64,000 nt of DNA from JANOYY01 sp043720395 (GTDB lineage Bacteria > Actinomycetota > Acidimicrobiia > Acidimicrobiales > JANYDT01): contig JAYSSR010000038.1 in assembly GCA_043720395.1 (NCBI GenBank), positions 154,480-218,479 of the forward strand. The letters are read 5' to 3'. The notes below the pieces were generated by a model, which was given only the letters and a program-made list of their open reading frames with translations, had not been told where the DNA came from and did not search any database. Below are positions 41,604-50,324 of the stretch, one piece after another. How positions within the stretch are numbered: the stretch's first letter is position 1; every line of letters begins with the position of its first letter. The position numbers were made by a program, and so were the translations under genes.

Positions 41604-42464
41604 ATGAGCTTTGAACGCGTTGGTGTGATCGGTGGCGGCCTCATGGGGTCGGGAATCGCGGAGGTGTGCGTCCGCAATGGGCTCGACACGATCGTGATCG
41701 AGGCGAACCAGGGTGCCGTCGACGCGGCGATGAAGCGCATCGAGACGTCGCTCGCCAGGGCAGTGCGGTCCGGCAAGCTCGACGAGGCGGGTCGGGAGAA
41801 GGCGCTCTCCTTCATCACCGTCACCGAAGATTTCGACGCGCTGGGCAATCGAGACCTTGTCGTGGAGGCGATCGTCGAGAACGAAAAGGCCAAGGTCGAG
41901 GTGTTCAAGCGCATCGACGCGATCGTCACGGACCCCGACGCCGTGCTCGCATCGAACACGTCCTCGATCCCGATCATGAAGTTGGCGATGGCCACGTCGC
42001 GGCCGAACCAGGTCATCGGCATCCACTTCTTCAACCCGGTGCCCGTGCTCAAGCTCGTGGAGTTGGTCACGAGCCTCCTCACGAGCAACGAGACAGAGGC
42101 CCGAGCTGCCGAGTTCGCCGAGTCGACGCTGCACAAGCACGTCGTGCGGTCCAAAGACCGGGCCGGCTTCATCGTGAACGCGCTCCTGATCCCGTACCTC
42201 TTAAGCGCGATCCGCATGATGGAGTCGGGTTTCGCGACCGCCGAAGATATCGACATGGGCATGGTCGAAGGCTGCGCGCATCCGATGGGCCCGTTGCATC
42301 TCGCCGACCTCATCGGTCTCGACACCACGATGGCGGTTGCCGACTCGCTGTATACCGAGTTCAAGGAGCAGCTATACGCCCCGCCACCGCTGCTGTCGCG
42401 CATGGTTGAGGCCGGGCTCCTCGGACGCAAGGCAGGCCGCGGGTTCTTCGTCTACGGGAAGTAG
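41604..42464 (+). CDS. 3-hydroxyacyl-CoA (3-hydroxybutyryl-CoA) dehydrogenase
   Basis: NAD(P)-dependent oxidation of (S)-3-hydroxyacyl-CoA. The 286-residue protein opens with VGVIGGGLMGSGIAEVCVRNG, then ASNTSSIPIMKLA, GIHFFNPVPVLKLVELV carrying the catalytic His, and RAGFIVNALLIPYL with the C-terminal helical domain ending GRGFFVYGK. Length is standard for single-domain FadB2/PaaH-type enzymes. GGAAGAA upstream of ATG 41604. It follows livM by 49 bases on the same strand and could be cotranscribed, tying the importer to a carbon source degraded via acyl-CoAs. Confidence 0.94.
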   Translation: MSFERVGVIGGGLMGSGIAEVCVRNGLDTIVIEANQGAVDAAMKRIETSLARAVRSGKLDEAGREKALSFITVTEDFDALGNRDLVVEAIVENEKAKVEVFKRIDAIVTDPDAVLASNTSSIPIMKLAMATSRPNQVIGIHFFNPVPVLKLVELVTSLLTSNETEARAAEFAESTLHKHVVRSKDRAGFIVNALLIPYLLSAIRMMESGFATAEDIDMGMVEGCAHPMGPLHLADLIGLDTTMAVADSLYTEFKEQLYAPPPLLSRMVEAGLLGRKAGRGFFVYGK

Positions 42465-42485
42465 GCCCCCGACCTGGTGTTGCGC

Positions 42486-42914
42486 TCAGTACTTGAGTGC
42501 GACCGCGAAGAACAGTGCGCCCACCGCACCAAACGCGCCCACGGTGCCACCGACGGCGAGCATGGGCACGCGCAATGCCGGGCGGGTGCGGCCGACGCTC
42601 GGTCCAGCGGAATGCAGCGCCGCCCCGAAGGCGGTGAGCAGGTAGCACGTCATCTTGATCCCGAACTTTGCCTTGTACGCACTGGGCATGTCGGCGAACT
42701 CGACCTCCATGGCGTTCCAGATGCCGGTGAACGTCAGCACGGCGAGCGCCGACCACGAGATCACACCGAAGCGGCGGGCGAGGAGACGCGGGGCGTCGGG
42801 ACTGATCGAGCGCGCGACAGGTACCAGTCCCATCATGACCAGCTGCCCGCCGACCCACACGGTGGCGGCGAGCACGTGCACGAAGAGCCGAACGGTCGTG
42901 AGCGAGATGTCCAT
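42486..42914 (-). CDS. CopD-like four-helix membrane protein
   Basis: A 142-residue integral membrane protein with four segments: TVRLFVHVLAATVWVGGQL, GVISWSALAVLTFTGIWNAM, FGIKMTCYLLTAFGAALHSA and VGGTVGAFGAVGALFFAVAL. The H-x-L-A-x-x-V-W-V-G-G opening and F-G-I-K-x-x-x-Y-L-L pattern resemble CopD and other DUF420/CopD-domain proteins, where conserved His residues may bind heme or copper. ATG at 42914, read outward from the palindrome at 42945. Convergent with the hydroxyacyl-CoA dehydrogenase gene. Confidence 0.8.
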   Translation of the reverse strand: MDISLTTVRLFVHVLAATVWVGGQLVMMGLVPVARSISPDAPRLLARRFGVISWSALAVLTFTGIWNAMEVEFADMPSAYKAKFGIKMTCYLLTAFGAALHSAGPSVGRTRPALRVPMLAVGGTVGAFGAVGALFFAVALKY

Positions 42915-42944
42915 TGCTCCACCGTACTGAGCTGGTGGCCGCGC

Positions 42945-42993
42945 GACGTTGGGAAGATCACCGACCCCGGAGGTCGCCGATCTTCCCAACGTC
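42945..42993. repeat. palindromic repeat family A, copy 2
   Basis: Perfect 15-bp arms GACGTTGGGAAGATC (42945-42959) and GATCTTCCCAACGTC (42979-42993) around a 19-base loop. Arms and loop match the reverse complement of 16070-16130. Here it lies between divergent genes, so it cannot be simply a terminator. Confidence 0.8.
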
Positions 42994-43032
42994 CGGCGGG
43001 CTTTGACGGATTGTTCACCGGTCGGCGAAATG

Positions 43033-43062
43033 CTTTGCGACTTGCAAAGGTGCCGGTACGCT
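43033..43062 (+). promoter_or_regulatory. palindromic operator and -10 box of the molybdoenzyme operon
   Basis: CTTTGC-GACTT-GCAAAG (43033-43049) is a perfect 6-bp inverted repeat. TACGCT at 43057-43062 lies 9 bases before the ATG at 43072, so the palindrome overlaps the -35 position and is a good candidate for a repressor site controlling the operon. Confidence 0.55.
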
Positions 43063-43071
43063 GCTGGTCGC

Positions 43072-43911
43072 ATGACCGTGCTCGCTCCAGCATCGATCGA
43101 CGATGCCGTCCGCATGCTCGGCGAGTATCCGGGTGCCTCGATCCTCGCCGGTGGTACCGACCTCATGGTCGAGGTCAATGCAGGGCACCGTCGGCCGGCC
43201 GACGTGATTGCGCTTCGCAACGTCAGAGAACTACGTGAGCGTCGACGCACCACCTCAACTCTCACGATCGGTGCCGGTGCCACGTACACCGAACTGTGCT
43301 CGCCGGATGTCTCGACGCTGCACCCGGCACTCGCCGCCGCCGCCCGCACCGTCGGGTCGCCGCAGATCCGCAACGCGGGCACGATCGGCGGCAACGTCGC
43401 CACGGCATCCCCTGCCGGCGACACGCTTCCCGTTCTCGCCGCGCTCGACGCCAGCATTGTGCTCGCCGCCACGAGCGGAGTCCGCACCGTGCTGTGGTCT
43501 GACTTCTTCATGGGACCGAAACGCACCTCGCGGCGTCCCGACGAACTGATCACCGCGATCCAAGTGCCAGTGCTCGATTCGCGCCAGGACTACCTGAAGG
43601 TCGGCACTCGCAACGCGATGGTGATCTCGGTCGCAGGTCTGGCGCTCGTGGTGGACTTCGGCGGCCGCAACGTCCGCTGCGCGCTTGGTTCCGTGGGACC
43701 CGTCATGATCCGTGCGACCGAAGCCGAGCAGTGGGTCGCGGGCGAGATCGACTGGGACGCCCGCCGCGTGCCCGATCCGCGGACCTTCGAGACCTTCGCC
43801 GCCATGGTTGGTGCCGCAGCCCGTCCGATCGACGACCATCGTGCAACCGCCGCCTACCGCCGACACGCGATCCGGACGCTTGCCGGTCGTGCGCTCCAGC
43901 GAATTCTCTAA
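43072..43911 (+). CDS. xanthine dehydrogenase-type FAD-binding subunit
   Basis: Medium subunit of a molybdenum hydroxylase, 279 residues, passing electrons from the iron-sulfur subunit to FAD. Motifs: ASILAGGTDLMVEVN (FAD site A-G-G-T), IGAGATYTELC, VGSPQIRNAGTIGGNVATAS (second FAD motif) and SPAGDTLPVLAALDA. The C-terminal CO_deh_flav domain is shorter than usual. ATG at 43072 behind the TACGCT box. First of three subunit genes in the order FAD, iron-sulfur, molybdenum. Confidence 0.92.
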   Translation: MTVLAPASIDDAVRMLGEYPGASILAGGTDLMVEVNAGHRRPADVIALRNVRELRERRRTTSTLTIGAGATYTELCSPDVSTLHPALAAAARTVGSPQIRNAGTIGGNVATASPAGDTLPVLAALDASIVLAATSGVRTVLWSDFFMGPKRTSRRPDELITAIQVPVLDSRQDYLKVGTRNAMVISVAGLALVVDFGGRNVRCALGSVGPVMIRATEAEQWVAGEIDWDARRVPDPRTFETFAAMVGAAARPIDDHRATAAYRRHAIRTLAGRALQRIL

Positions 43912-43919
43912 GCGCGCAT

Positions 43920-44456
43920 ATGGAAACTGACCTCCTCCGCTACGAACTCAACGTGAACGGTGCGACCCGCGAGGTCGCCGATGCCTGGCTGGGTGAGAGC
44001 CTGCTCTTCGTCCTTCGTGAACGGCTTGGCCTTCCCGGAGCAAAGAACGCATGCGAACAGGGCGAGTGTGGCTCATGCTCGGTGCTCGTCGACGGTTCGC
44101 TTGTCTGTGCATGCCTCGTGCTTGCGGCAGCGTTGGGCGACGCGCAGATCACCACGGTCGAAGGCATCGCTGAGGCCTCGACGTTTAGCGACAGAAGCCG
44201 GCCCGGCGAGAGCACCGCTCTCTCGACGGTGCAGCAGGCGTTCGTGGACGCTGGCGCAATCCAGTGTGGCTTCTGTACGCCGGGGCTCGTGATGGCCGTC
44301 CACGATCTCCTCGACCGGACGGCCAACCCCACCGACCTGGAAGCACGTGAGGCGATCAGCGGAAACCTCTGTCGCTGCACCGGCTACGGCCGAGTCCTCG
44401 AAGCGATCCGACTCGCGGTCGCGGCATCCATCCCCGACGCAAGCCCCTCGATATGA
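43920..44456 (+). CDS. xanthine dehydrogenase-type [2Fe-2S] subunit
   Basis: Small subunit of 178 residues with both clusters: plant-type site CEQGECGSCSVLVDG plus a following Cys (VCACLVLA), and the C-terminal site QCGFCTPGLVMA with GNLCRCTGYGR. All eight cysteines can be seen. ATG at 43920, nine bases after the FAD-subunit stop; its own stop overlaps the large subunit by ATGA. Confidence 0.94.
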   Translation: METDLLRYELNVNGATREVADAWLGESLLFVLRERLGLPGAKNACEQGECGSCSVLVDGSLVCACLVLAAALGDAQITTVEGIAEASTFSDRSRPGESTALSTVQQAFVDAGAIQCGFCTPGLVMAVHDLLDRTANPTDLEAREAISGNLCRCTGYGRVLEAIRLAVAASIPDASPSI

Positions 44457-46720
44457 ACGACACCGCGACCACGGCAAAGGGCCACGTCATCGGCACGTCC
44501 GCGCCACGGCCCGACGGTGTGGCCAAGGTCCGCGGCGACTTCGCCTTCTCCTCGGACCTGTGGGCGGAGGGAATGCTCTGGGCACATATCGTTCGTTCGC
44601 CGCATCCATCTGCGCGCATACGATCGATCGATCTCAATGGTGCGTGGCAGATCGCCGGTGTGCGCGCAGTGATCACGCAAGACGATGTGCCGGGCAAGAA
44701 GATCTTCGGCCTCGAACATCCCGATCAGCCCGTGTTCGCCGACGGCGTGGTCCGCTACTTCGGTGAGGCGATCGCAGCAATCGCCGCCGATCACCCCGAA
44801 ACGGCGCGACGCGCGGCCGAAGCGATCGTTGTGGACTACGAGGTGATGACGCCGCTCGTCGATCCGGAAGCGGCCATCACAGCCGACCCGATCCATCCCG
44901 ACGGGAACGTCTTTCGCCATCTCGTGATCCGCCATGGCGATCAGTCGCTTGTCGGCGAGGTGCAAGTCGAAGGCACGTACGAGGTCGGCATGCAGGACCA
45001 GGCCTTCATGGGCCCCGAGTCCGGCCTCGCCATCCCCGACGACGATGGTCAGGGTGTCGAGCTGTACGTGTCCACGCAGTTCCTGCACTCCGATCTGTGG
45101 CAGACCGCCGCATGCCTGGGGCTGCCGGACGACAAGGTTCGCCTCACCCTCGCCGGTGTCGGTGGTGCGTTCGGCGGGCGCGAGGACGTGAGCATGCACA
45201 TCCACTTGGCGCTGCTTGCCTTGCGAACCGGTCGGCCCGTGAAGATCGTGTACTCACGTCTGGAGAGCTTCCTCGGCCACGTTCATCGCCACCCGGCACG
45301 CATGTGGTACCGCCATCACGCAACGTCCGATGGCGTTCTCGTGCGGGTCGAGGCTCGGCTGCTCTTCGACGGTGGCGCGTATGCGTCGACGTCGAGTGCG
45401 GTGCTGGCGAACGGGTCGTGCTTCAGCGCCGGTCCGTACCTCGTGCCGAGCGCGACGATCGAAGGCTGGGCCGTGCGCACCAACAATCCGTCGTGCGGTG
45501 CCATGCGCGGCTTCGGTGCGGTGCAGACCTGCTTCGGGCACGAGAGCCAGATGGACAAAGTTGCGGACGTGCTCGGCATCGATCGGATCGACTTCCGTCG
45601 GCGCAACGCCCTGCAGTCAGGCGACACCATCATCACCGGCCAGCGGATCACCGGGACGCTGCCCGTGCGCGAGGTGATCGACCTGATCGCCGCGCACCCC
45701 TTGCCCGCTGACACGCGATCGACGGACGACATGATGGCGAGACCCGGCGGCGCGGGCCGCACTGCGGATGCGGAACACGTCACGAGAGGCGTCGGTTTCG
45801 CGGTCGGATGGAAGAACCTGATGTTCTCCGAGGGCTTCGATGACTATTCTACGGCCAGCTGCACCGTTCAGAACGGCCAAGTGAGTATCAAGTGCGCCTG
45901 CGCGGAAGTCGGTCAGGGCTTTGTGACGTTGGTGCAGCAGATCGGGCGCACGGAGTTCGGTGTCGATGACGTGGTGGTCGAACCGGCGGACACGTCGATC
46001 GGATCGGCCGGTTCGACCAGCGCGAGTCGTCAGACTTGGATGTCGGGCGGCTCGGTGAAGGCAGCGTGCGAAGAAGTACGCGCGCAGATGATCGCAGCCG
46101 TCGCACGTGCGAGCGGTGTCGCCCTGGAGGCGCTGGAGTTGCGTGACGGACGGGTGCGTTCGCTCAACGGCGACGTTGATCTCGCGCTCGCCGAGGTCGA
46201 AGACGGACGTCGGTTCAACGCCGTCGTGGAGTTCCGCCACGCGCCGACATCGAAGCTCGACGAGAACGGCCAGGGCGACGCCCATGTCAGCTTCGCGGTA
46301 TCGGCGCATCGGGCGGTCGTCGACGTCGACAACGGATTGGGTCTCATCCGCGTTGTGGAGATGGCGATGAGCCAGGACGTCGGCAGGATCTTGAATCCCT
46401 TGCAGGCGCTCGGACAGTTCGAGGGCGGTACCGCCCAAGGCGTCGGTCTTGCGGTCATGGAGGAGATCGTGCTCGACAACGGCAAGGTCCGCAATCCGAG
46501 CTTCACGGACTACCTCATCCCGACCGCTCTCGACATGCCACCGGTCGTGATCGCGGGCATCGTCGAACAGCCGGAGCCCGGTGCGCCCTATGGCGCAAAG
46601 GGCATCGGCGAACCGCCGACGATCTCCTCGACCCCCGCCATCGTTGCCGCATTGCGCCTGGCGACGCATCACCCGCTGACCCGTGTGCCAGTGAGGCCCG
46701 ACGACATCGTCGGCCTGTAG
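44453..46720 (+). CDS. xanthine dehydrogenase-type molybdenum-binding subunit
   Basis: Large subunit of 755 residues that binds molybdenum cofactor. Motifs in order: RPDGVAKVRGDFAFSSDL, GVGGAFGGREDVSMHIH, NPSCGAMRGFGAVQTCFGHE (the Arg-containing purine-type motif), AEVGQGFVTLVQQI and PYGAKGIGEPPTISSTPAI with the catalytic Glu. The RGFGAVQ motif excludes CO dehydrogenase (AYRCSFR) and points to a xanthine/purine or nicotinate-type enzyme, as in PucD. No cofactor maturation gene is in the window. Ends at 46720, followed by the second family B palindrome. Confidence 0.92.
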   Translation: MNDTATTAKGHVIGTSAPRPDGVAKVRGDFAFSSDLWAEGMLWAHIVRSPHPSARIRSIDLNGAWQIAGVRAVITQDDVPGKKIFGLEHPDQPVFADGVVRYFGEAIAAIAADHPETARRAAEAIVVDYEVMTPLVDPEAAITADPIHPDGNVFRHLVIRHGDQSLVGEVQVEGTYEVGMQDQAFMGPESGLAIPDDDGQGVELYVSTQFLHSDLWQTAACLGLPDDKVRLTLAGVGGAFGGREDVSMHIHLALLALRTGRPVKIVYSRLESFLGHVHRHPARMWYRHHATSDGVLVRVEARLLFDGGAYASTSSAVLANGSCFSAGPYLVPSATIEGWAVRTNNPSCGAMRGFGAVQTCFGHESQMDKVADVLGIDRIDFRRRNALQSGDTIITGQRITGTLPVREVIDLIAAHPLPADTRSTDDMMARPGGAGRTADAEHVTRGVGFAVGWKNLMFSEGFDDYSTASCTVQNGQVSIKCACAEVGQGFVTLVQQIGRTEFGVDDVVVEPADTSIGSAGSTSASRQTWMSGGSVKAACEEVRAQMIAAVARASGVALEALELRDGRVRSLNGDVDLALAEVEDGRRFNAVVEFRHAPTSKLDENGQGDAHVSFAVSAHRAVVDVDNGLGLIRVVEMAMSQDVGRILNPLQALGQFEGGTAQGVGLAVMEEIVLDNGKVRNPSFTDYLIPTALDMPPVVIAGIVEQPEPGAPYGAKGIGEPPTISSTPAIVAALRLATHHPLTRVPVRPDDIVGL

Positions 46721-46724
46721 CCCG

Positions 46725-46797
46725 AGCGACGACTGACGGTACAGCGCCACGTTGACCGTACAGCGTGTCGCTGTGGCGTCAACCTGGCGCTGTGGCT
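46725..46797. repeat. palindromic repeat family B, copy 2
   Basis: Aligned without gaps to 19112-19184. Here the palindrome is longer: ACAGCGCCA (46741-46749), GTTGAC and ACAG on the left pair with GTCAACCTGGCGCTGTG on the right, about 19 of 23 positions. It fills the space between the convergent molybdenum-subunit and ABC ATPase genes. Confidence 0.72.
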
Positions 46798-46853
46798 GCA
46801 ATGGTCCAGCAAGGCTGGCGCTCAGCGCTGCTGGGTTCTCGGGAAAGGCAGAC

Positions 46854-48026
46854 CTACAGCCGCGCGCCCGTGGCGGGGTCGAAGAAGTGGAGGTGCGACG
46901 TGTTGACGGCCACGTCGATAAGCTCTCCCGGACGCACGCGGCTGCGTGCGTTGAAGCTGCCGACGAACGTCGCGCTGCTGTCGGTGCCGAGCCGCTCCAG
47001 CTCCTCCTCGGACTTCGTCTCCGAGTGGACCTGCGGCGAGTCGATGCCGAAGTGAACCATGACGCCGGAGCCGAGCGCCTCGGTGATGTCGACCTTCGAT
47101 TTGATGACGCGATCGGGTGACACCTCGGCAAAGGCGGCATCCTCCATGTCTTCCGGCCGGATGCCCAGCGCAATCTTGCGGCCGTCGAGAGCAGACGACA
47201 GTTCGGCGTGAGCCGCCACGAGGGCGGCGTCCAGGAGGAGCTTCTGGTCGCCGAGGTGGACCCAGGTGCCAGAGGCGTCTCGGGTGACGGTTGCCTCGCA
47301 CAGGTTCATCGGGGGTGAGCCGATGAAGCCGGCCACGAAGAGATTCGCCGGGTTGTCATAGATGAACTGGGGCGTATCGACCTGCTGGAGGATGCCCTTC
47401 TTCATCACGGCCACGCGGGTGCCCATGGTCATGGCCTCGACCTGATCGTGGGTGACGTAGATCGTGGTGACGCCAAGGCGCTGCTGGATGCGGGCGATCT
47501 CGGCGCGGGTCTGCACACGCATCTTCGCGTCGAGGTTGGAGAGCGGCTCGTCCATGAGGAACACCTGCGGCTCGCGCACGATGGCGCGACCCATGGCGAC
47601 GCGCTGACGCTGCCCGCCCGACAACTGTTTCGGACGCCGGTCGAGCAGCTCGTCGAGGCCCAACATCCGAGCGGCTTCCAGCACGCGACGCTCGATATCG
47701 GCCTTCGGCATCTTGCGGAGCTTGAGACCGAACCCGATGTTCTCGGCAACGGTCATGTGGGGATAGAGCGCATAGCTCTGGAAGACCATTGCGATGTCGC
47801 GGTCCTTCGGCGGAACCTCGTTCACCCGGCGATCGCCGATCTTCAATTCGCCACTGGAGATGTCCTCCAGGCCGGCGATCATCCGAAGCGCCGTGGTCTT
47901 GCCGCAGCCCGACGGGCCGACGAGGACGAGGAACTCGCCATCCTGTACCTCGAGATTGAGGTCGAGAACGGCTTCGAATCCGTTGTCGTACGTCTTGCCG
48001 ATGTGCTCAAGAACGACGGATGCCAT
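46854..48026 (-). CDS. orphan sugar-type ABC transporter ATPase (UgpC/MsiK-like)
   Basis: ATPase of the MalK/UgpC/MsiK group, 390 residues. Walker A GPSGCGKTTAL, Q-loop VFQSYALYPHMTV, signature LSGGQRQRVAMGRAI, Walker B VFLMDEPLSNLDAKMR, H-loop VTHDQVEAM and a C-terminal TOBE/MOP region ending ELIDVAVNTSHLHFFDPATG. No permease or binding protein lies nearby, so it probably serves several sugar importers encoded elsewhere, as MsiK does in Streptomyces. SD-like AGGGGG precedes the ATG at 48026. An 18-bp palindrome stands 24 bases upstream. Confidence 0.93.
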   Translation of the reverse strand: MASVVLEHIGKTYDNGFEAVLDLNLEVQDGEFLVLVGPSGCGKTTALRMIAGLEDISSGELKIGDRRVNEVPPKDRDIAMVFQSYALYPHMTVAENIGFGLKLRKMPKADIERRVLEAARMLGLDELLDRRPKQLSGGQRQRVAMGRAIVREPQVFLMDEPLSNLDAKMRVQTRAEIARIQQRLGVTTIYVTHDQVEAMTMGTRVAVMKKGILQQVDTPQFIYDNPANLFVAGFIGSPPMNLCEATVTRDASGTWVHLGDQKLLLDAALVAAHAELSSALDGRKIALGIRPEDMEDAAFAEVSPDRVIKSKVDITEALGSGVMVHFGIDSPQVHSETKSEEELERLGTDSSATFVGSFNARSRVRPGELIDVAVNTSHLHFFDPATGARL

Positions 48027-48049
48027 GGTTCCCCCTGGAAGCGTTTACA

Positions 48050-48067
48050 ACGTGTCGCACGACACGT
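48050..48067. promoter_or_regulatory. 18-bp palindrome upstream of the ABC ATPase gene
   Basis: ACGTGTCG-CA-CGACACGT, 8-bp perfect arms, centred about 32 bases upstream of the ATG. It may be an operator (LacI/TetR-like in size) or the terminator of the broken NlpC gene that ends at 48115. Confidence 0.5.
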
Positions 48068-48114
48068 CGGAAAGGGTAGCGCGAGATTCGGTCCACGTCG
48101 ATGGGGAGCCTGTC

Positions 48115-48930
48115 TCAGACTCGACCGACCCCGACCATGTCGCGGCGGAAAATTGAGCCGATCTTGACCGGTTTGCCACGCCGCGAGGCCTCCACCATCT
48201 TGCCGTTTCCGACGTACATCCCGACGTGGTGGATGGGATGTCCGAAGAACACCAGATCCCCGGCCTGATTGCCGACACGGACACTCGCTTCGTCCCTGCG
48301 AACTGGCTGCGCGAGGAGTGCGGGAGGCTTCGTCCGGACGCTGCCCACGCGTACAGCATCAGCCCGGAACAGTCGAGCGAATCGGCCTCTCGACGCTGCC
48401 GGGCCAAAAGCGCCGATGTCGCGGCGGCGCGGCGGCGAGCGTCGTCGATCCGCGCCGACGACCGAGCCAGATCGGCCTGATCGGCCCGAAGTTGATCGGC
48501 CAAGTCGGCCTTTTCGGCCGCTCTGCTGATGCTCGATGACCAACCGTCGCTCGAAATCCCCGAAATCGCTCGATCCCTCCAGGGCATCGAGCCCTGCACC
48601 GCCCGCAGGATGCGTGAACTCATACAGCGCCTGCTCCCGGAGCTGTACCCGAATGCGTTCGAGTCTTGCCACGACGGCATCGCGCGTTACGGAAGAACGC
48701 GCCGATTGCGTGCGGAGCCTCGCGAGTCGTTGCTCTGCGGAGAGATAGTCCTCGTTGAGCTGAGCAATGCGCACCCCAAGTGATTCAATCTGCGCGCTTA
48801 ACTTCGCCGCCTCGCGGCGCTTCTTCGCGATGGATCCGCTGGCTGCGTTCGAGCGAGTGAGGGGAAGCGCTACCGCAATCATCGCCGAGACTGCGAGGAC
48901 GCGTGTCCGCAAGCTCACCCTGGCACCCAT
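48115..48930 (-). pseudogene. NlpC/P60 cell-wall peptidase gene with two frameshifts and an internal deletion
   Basis: A secreted peptidoglycan endopeptidase of the RipA/NlpC type. The main frame gives a signal peptide (RVLAVSAMIAVALPLTRSNA) and a coiled coil (AAKLSAQIESLGVRIAQLNE). After EHQQ (about 48530) homology continues in the +1 frame (AAEKADLADQLRADQADLAR, then the catalytic stretch DCSGLMLYAWAASGRSLPHS, Cys codon at 48371-48369), and returns near 48255 to the main frame for HHVGMYVGNGKMVEA with the catalytic His. The segment usually found before DCSG (a Q-L-G-x-P-Y strand) is also missing. The open main frame therefore encodes a 271-residue product without the catalytic Cys. Decay or assembly error. 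Confidence 0.78.
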
Positions 48931-48983
48931 CGCAATATCGTATGCGCACGTATCTCTCGTTGGCGACCGAGCGGCGTTACTGC

Positions 48984-50249
48984 TCAGCGGCGTGGCTCGA
49001 AGACCTCACGTCCACCCAAGTACGGACGAAGGGCCGCTGGTACTCGTACCGATCCGTCGGCCTGCTGATGGTTCTCGAAGATGGCCACGATCATCCTTGC
49101 CATCGCACACAGCGTGCCGTTCAGCATCGCCACCGGTTCGGTGCCCTTCTCGGCGCGCGTACGAATGTTGAGCCGTCGTGCCTGGAATTCGGTGCAGTTC
49201 GACGTGGACGTAACTTCCCGGTACGCGGACTGACTCGGGAGCCAGACCTCACAGTCGAATTTGCGCGCCGCACTCGACCCGAGATCTCCGGCCGCGGTGT
49301 CGATCACGCGAAACGGCAGCTCCAGCTTGGTCAGGAACTCCTTCTCCCAGGCAAGGAAGCGGCGGTGCTCCGCTGTTGCTTCGTCGGAATGGCAGAACGA
49401 GAACATTTCCACTTTGTCGAACTGGTGGACGCGAATGATCCCGCGAGTGTCCTTCCCGTAGGAACCTGCCTCGCGTCGGAAGCACGACGAGAAGCCGACG
49501 TAACGCAATGGCAACGTCGCAGGATCGAGAATCTCGTTCATATGGAACGCAGCGAGCGGAACCTCGCTGGTACCGACGAGGTAGAGGTCGTCGGCAGGCA
49601 GGTGGTAGATCTCATCGGCGTGCACACCGAGGTAGCCGGTGCCTTCCATCGACTCCGGCTTCACGAGAACGGGTGTGATCATCGGAGTAAACCCGACCTC
49701 CACCGCTTGCGCGACGGCCAGGTTCAGCAGCGCCAGCTCCAGCAGAGCACCCATCCCGGTCAGGTAATAGAAGCGTGCGCCGCTGACCTTCGCGCCGCGT
49801 TCAGTGTCGATTGCCTCCAGGAGCTCGCCCAGCTCAACGTGGTCCCGTACAGTGAAGTCGTAGACGCCGGGGGTTCCGACGTGGTCGATGATCACGAAGT
49901 CGTTCTCGCCACCTTCGGGCACGCCCTCCTCGACGAGGTTCGAGATGCTCAGGTGCAGCGTCCGAAAAGCTGCCTCGGTCTCGTTCTGCACGACCTCCGC
50001 GGCTTTTACCTGCGTCGACAGCTCCGACGCTTTGGCGAGCAGCGCGGTCTTGTCGTCTCCCTTGGCCCGAGCGATGTCCTTGCCGATGGTGCGCTGCTCG
50101 TTGCGCAGGACGTCGAAGGTCACGATCGCTTCGCGCCGGGCTCGGTCGGCATCGAGGGCCCGGTCGACAACGGAGACGTCCTCGCCGCGCTTGCGCTGTG
50201 ACTCGCGCACGGCATCGGGCTGGTCTCGCAGGAAACGGGGGTCGATCAC
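48984..50249 (-). CDS. serS: seryl-tRNA synthetase
   Basis: Class II synthetase charging tRNA(Ser), 421 residues, the usual length. N-terminal tRNA-binding coiled coil (about residues 25-105: LDADRARREAIVTFDVLRNE, KASELSTQVKAAE), motif 1 around GFTPMITPVLVKPESMEGTG, motif 2 VGFSSCFRREAGSYGKDTRG with IRVHQFDKVEMF, and motif 3 NGTLCAMARMIVAIFENHQ. GTG start at 50249 (VIDPRFLRDQPD), the canonical SerRS beginning. Longer upstream readings are antisense to the ABC gene. It precedes the NlpC gene on the same strand. Confidence 0.97.
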   Translation of the reverse strand: MIDPRFLRDQPDAVRESQRKRGEDVSVVDRALDADRARREAIVTFDVLRNEQRTIGKDIARAKGDDKTALLAKASELSTQVKAAEVVQNETEAAFRTLHLSISNLVEEGVPEGGENDFVIIDHVGTPGVYDFTVRDHVELGELLEAIDTERGAKVSGARFYYLTGMGALLELALLNLAVAQAVEVGFTPMITPVLVKPESMEGTGYLGVHADEIYHLPADDLYLVGTSEVPLAAFHMNEILDPATLPLRYVGFSSCFRREAGSYGKDTRGIIRVHQFDKVEMFSFCHSDEATAEHRRFLAWEKEFLTKLELPFRVIDTAAGDLGSSAARKFDCEVWLPSQSAYREVTSTSNCTEFQARRLNIRTRAEKGTEPVAMLNGTLCAMARMIVAIFENHQQADGSVRVPAALRPYLGGREVFEPRR

Positions 50250-50310
50250 GGCCGGAAAGGCTACTTGCGAGGCCTTGACCGACTTGGGAGGTTTCGGGCC
50301 GCCCCGCCAG

Positions 50311-50316
50311 TATCGT
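50311..50316 (+). promoter_or_regulatory. -10 box of the ABC exporter operon
   Basis: TATCGT, followed by 8 bases and the GTG at 50325; leaderless type. Divergent from serS, whose start is 75 bases away. Confidence 0.45.
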
Positions 50317-50324
50317 GAACAGCC

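Noticed and set aside
44453..46720. Form I or II aerobic CO dehydrogenase
   Set aside because: The active-site loop reads RGFGAVQ, not the CoxL AYRCSFR or AYRGAGR motifs; xanthine-dehydrogenase type fits.
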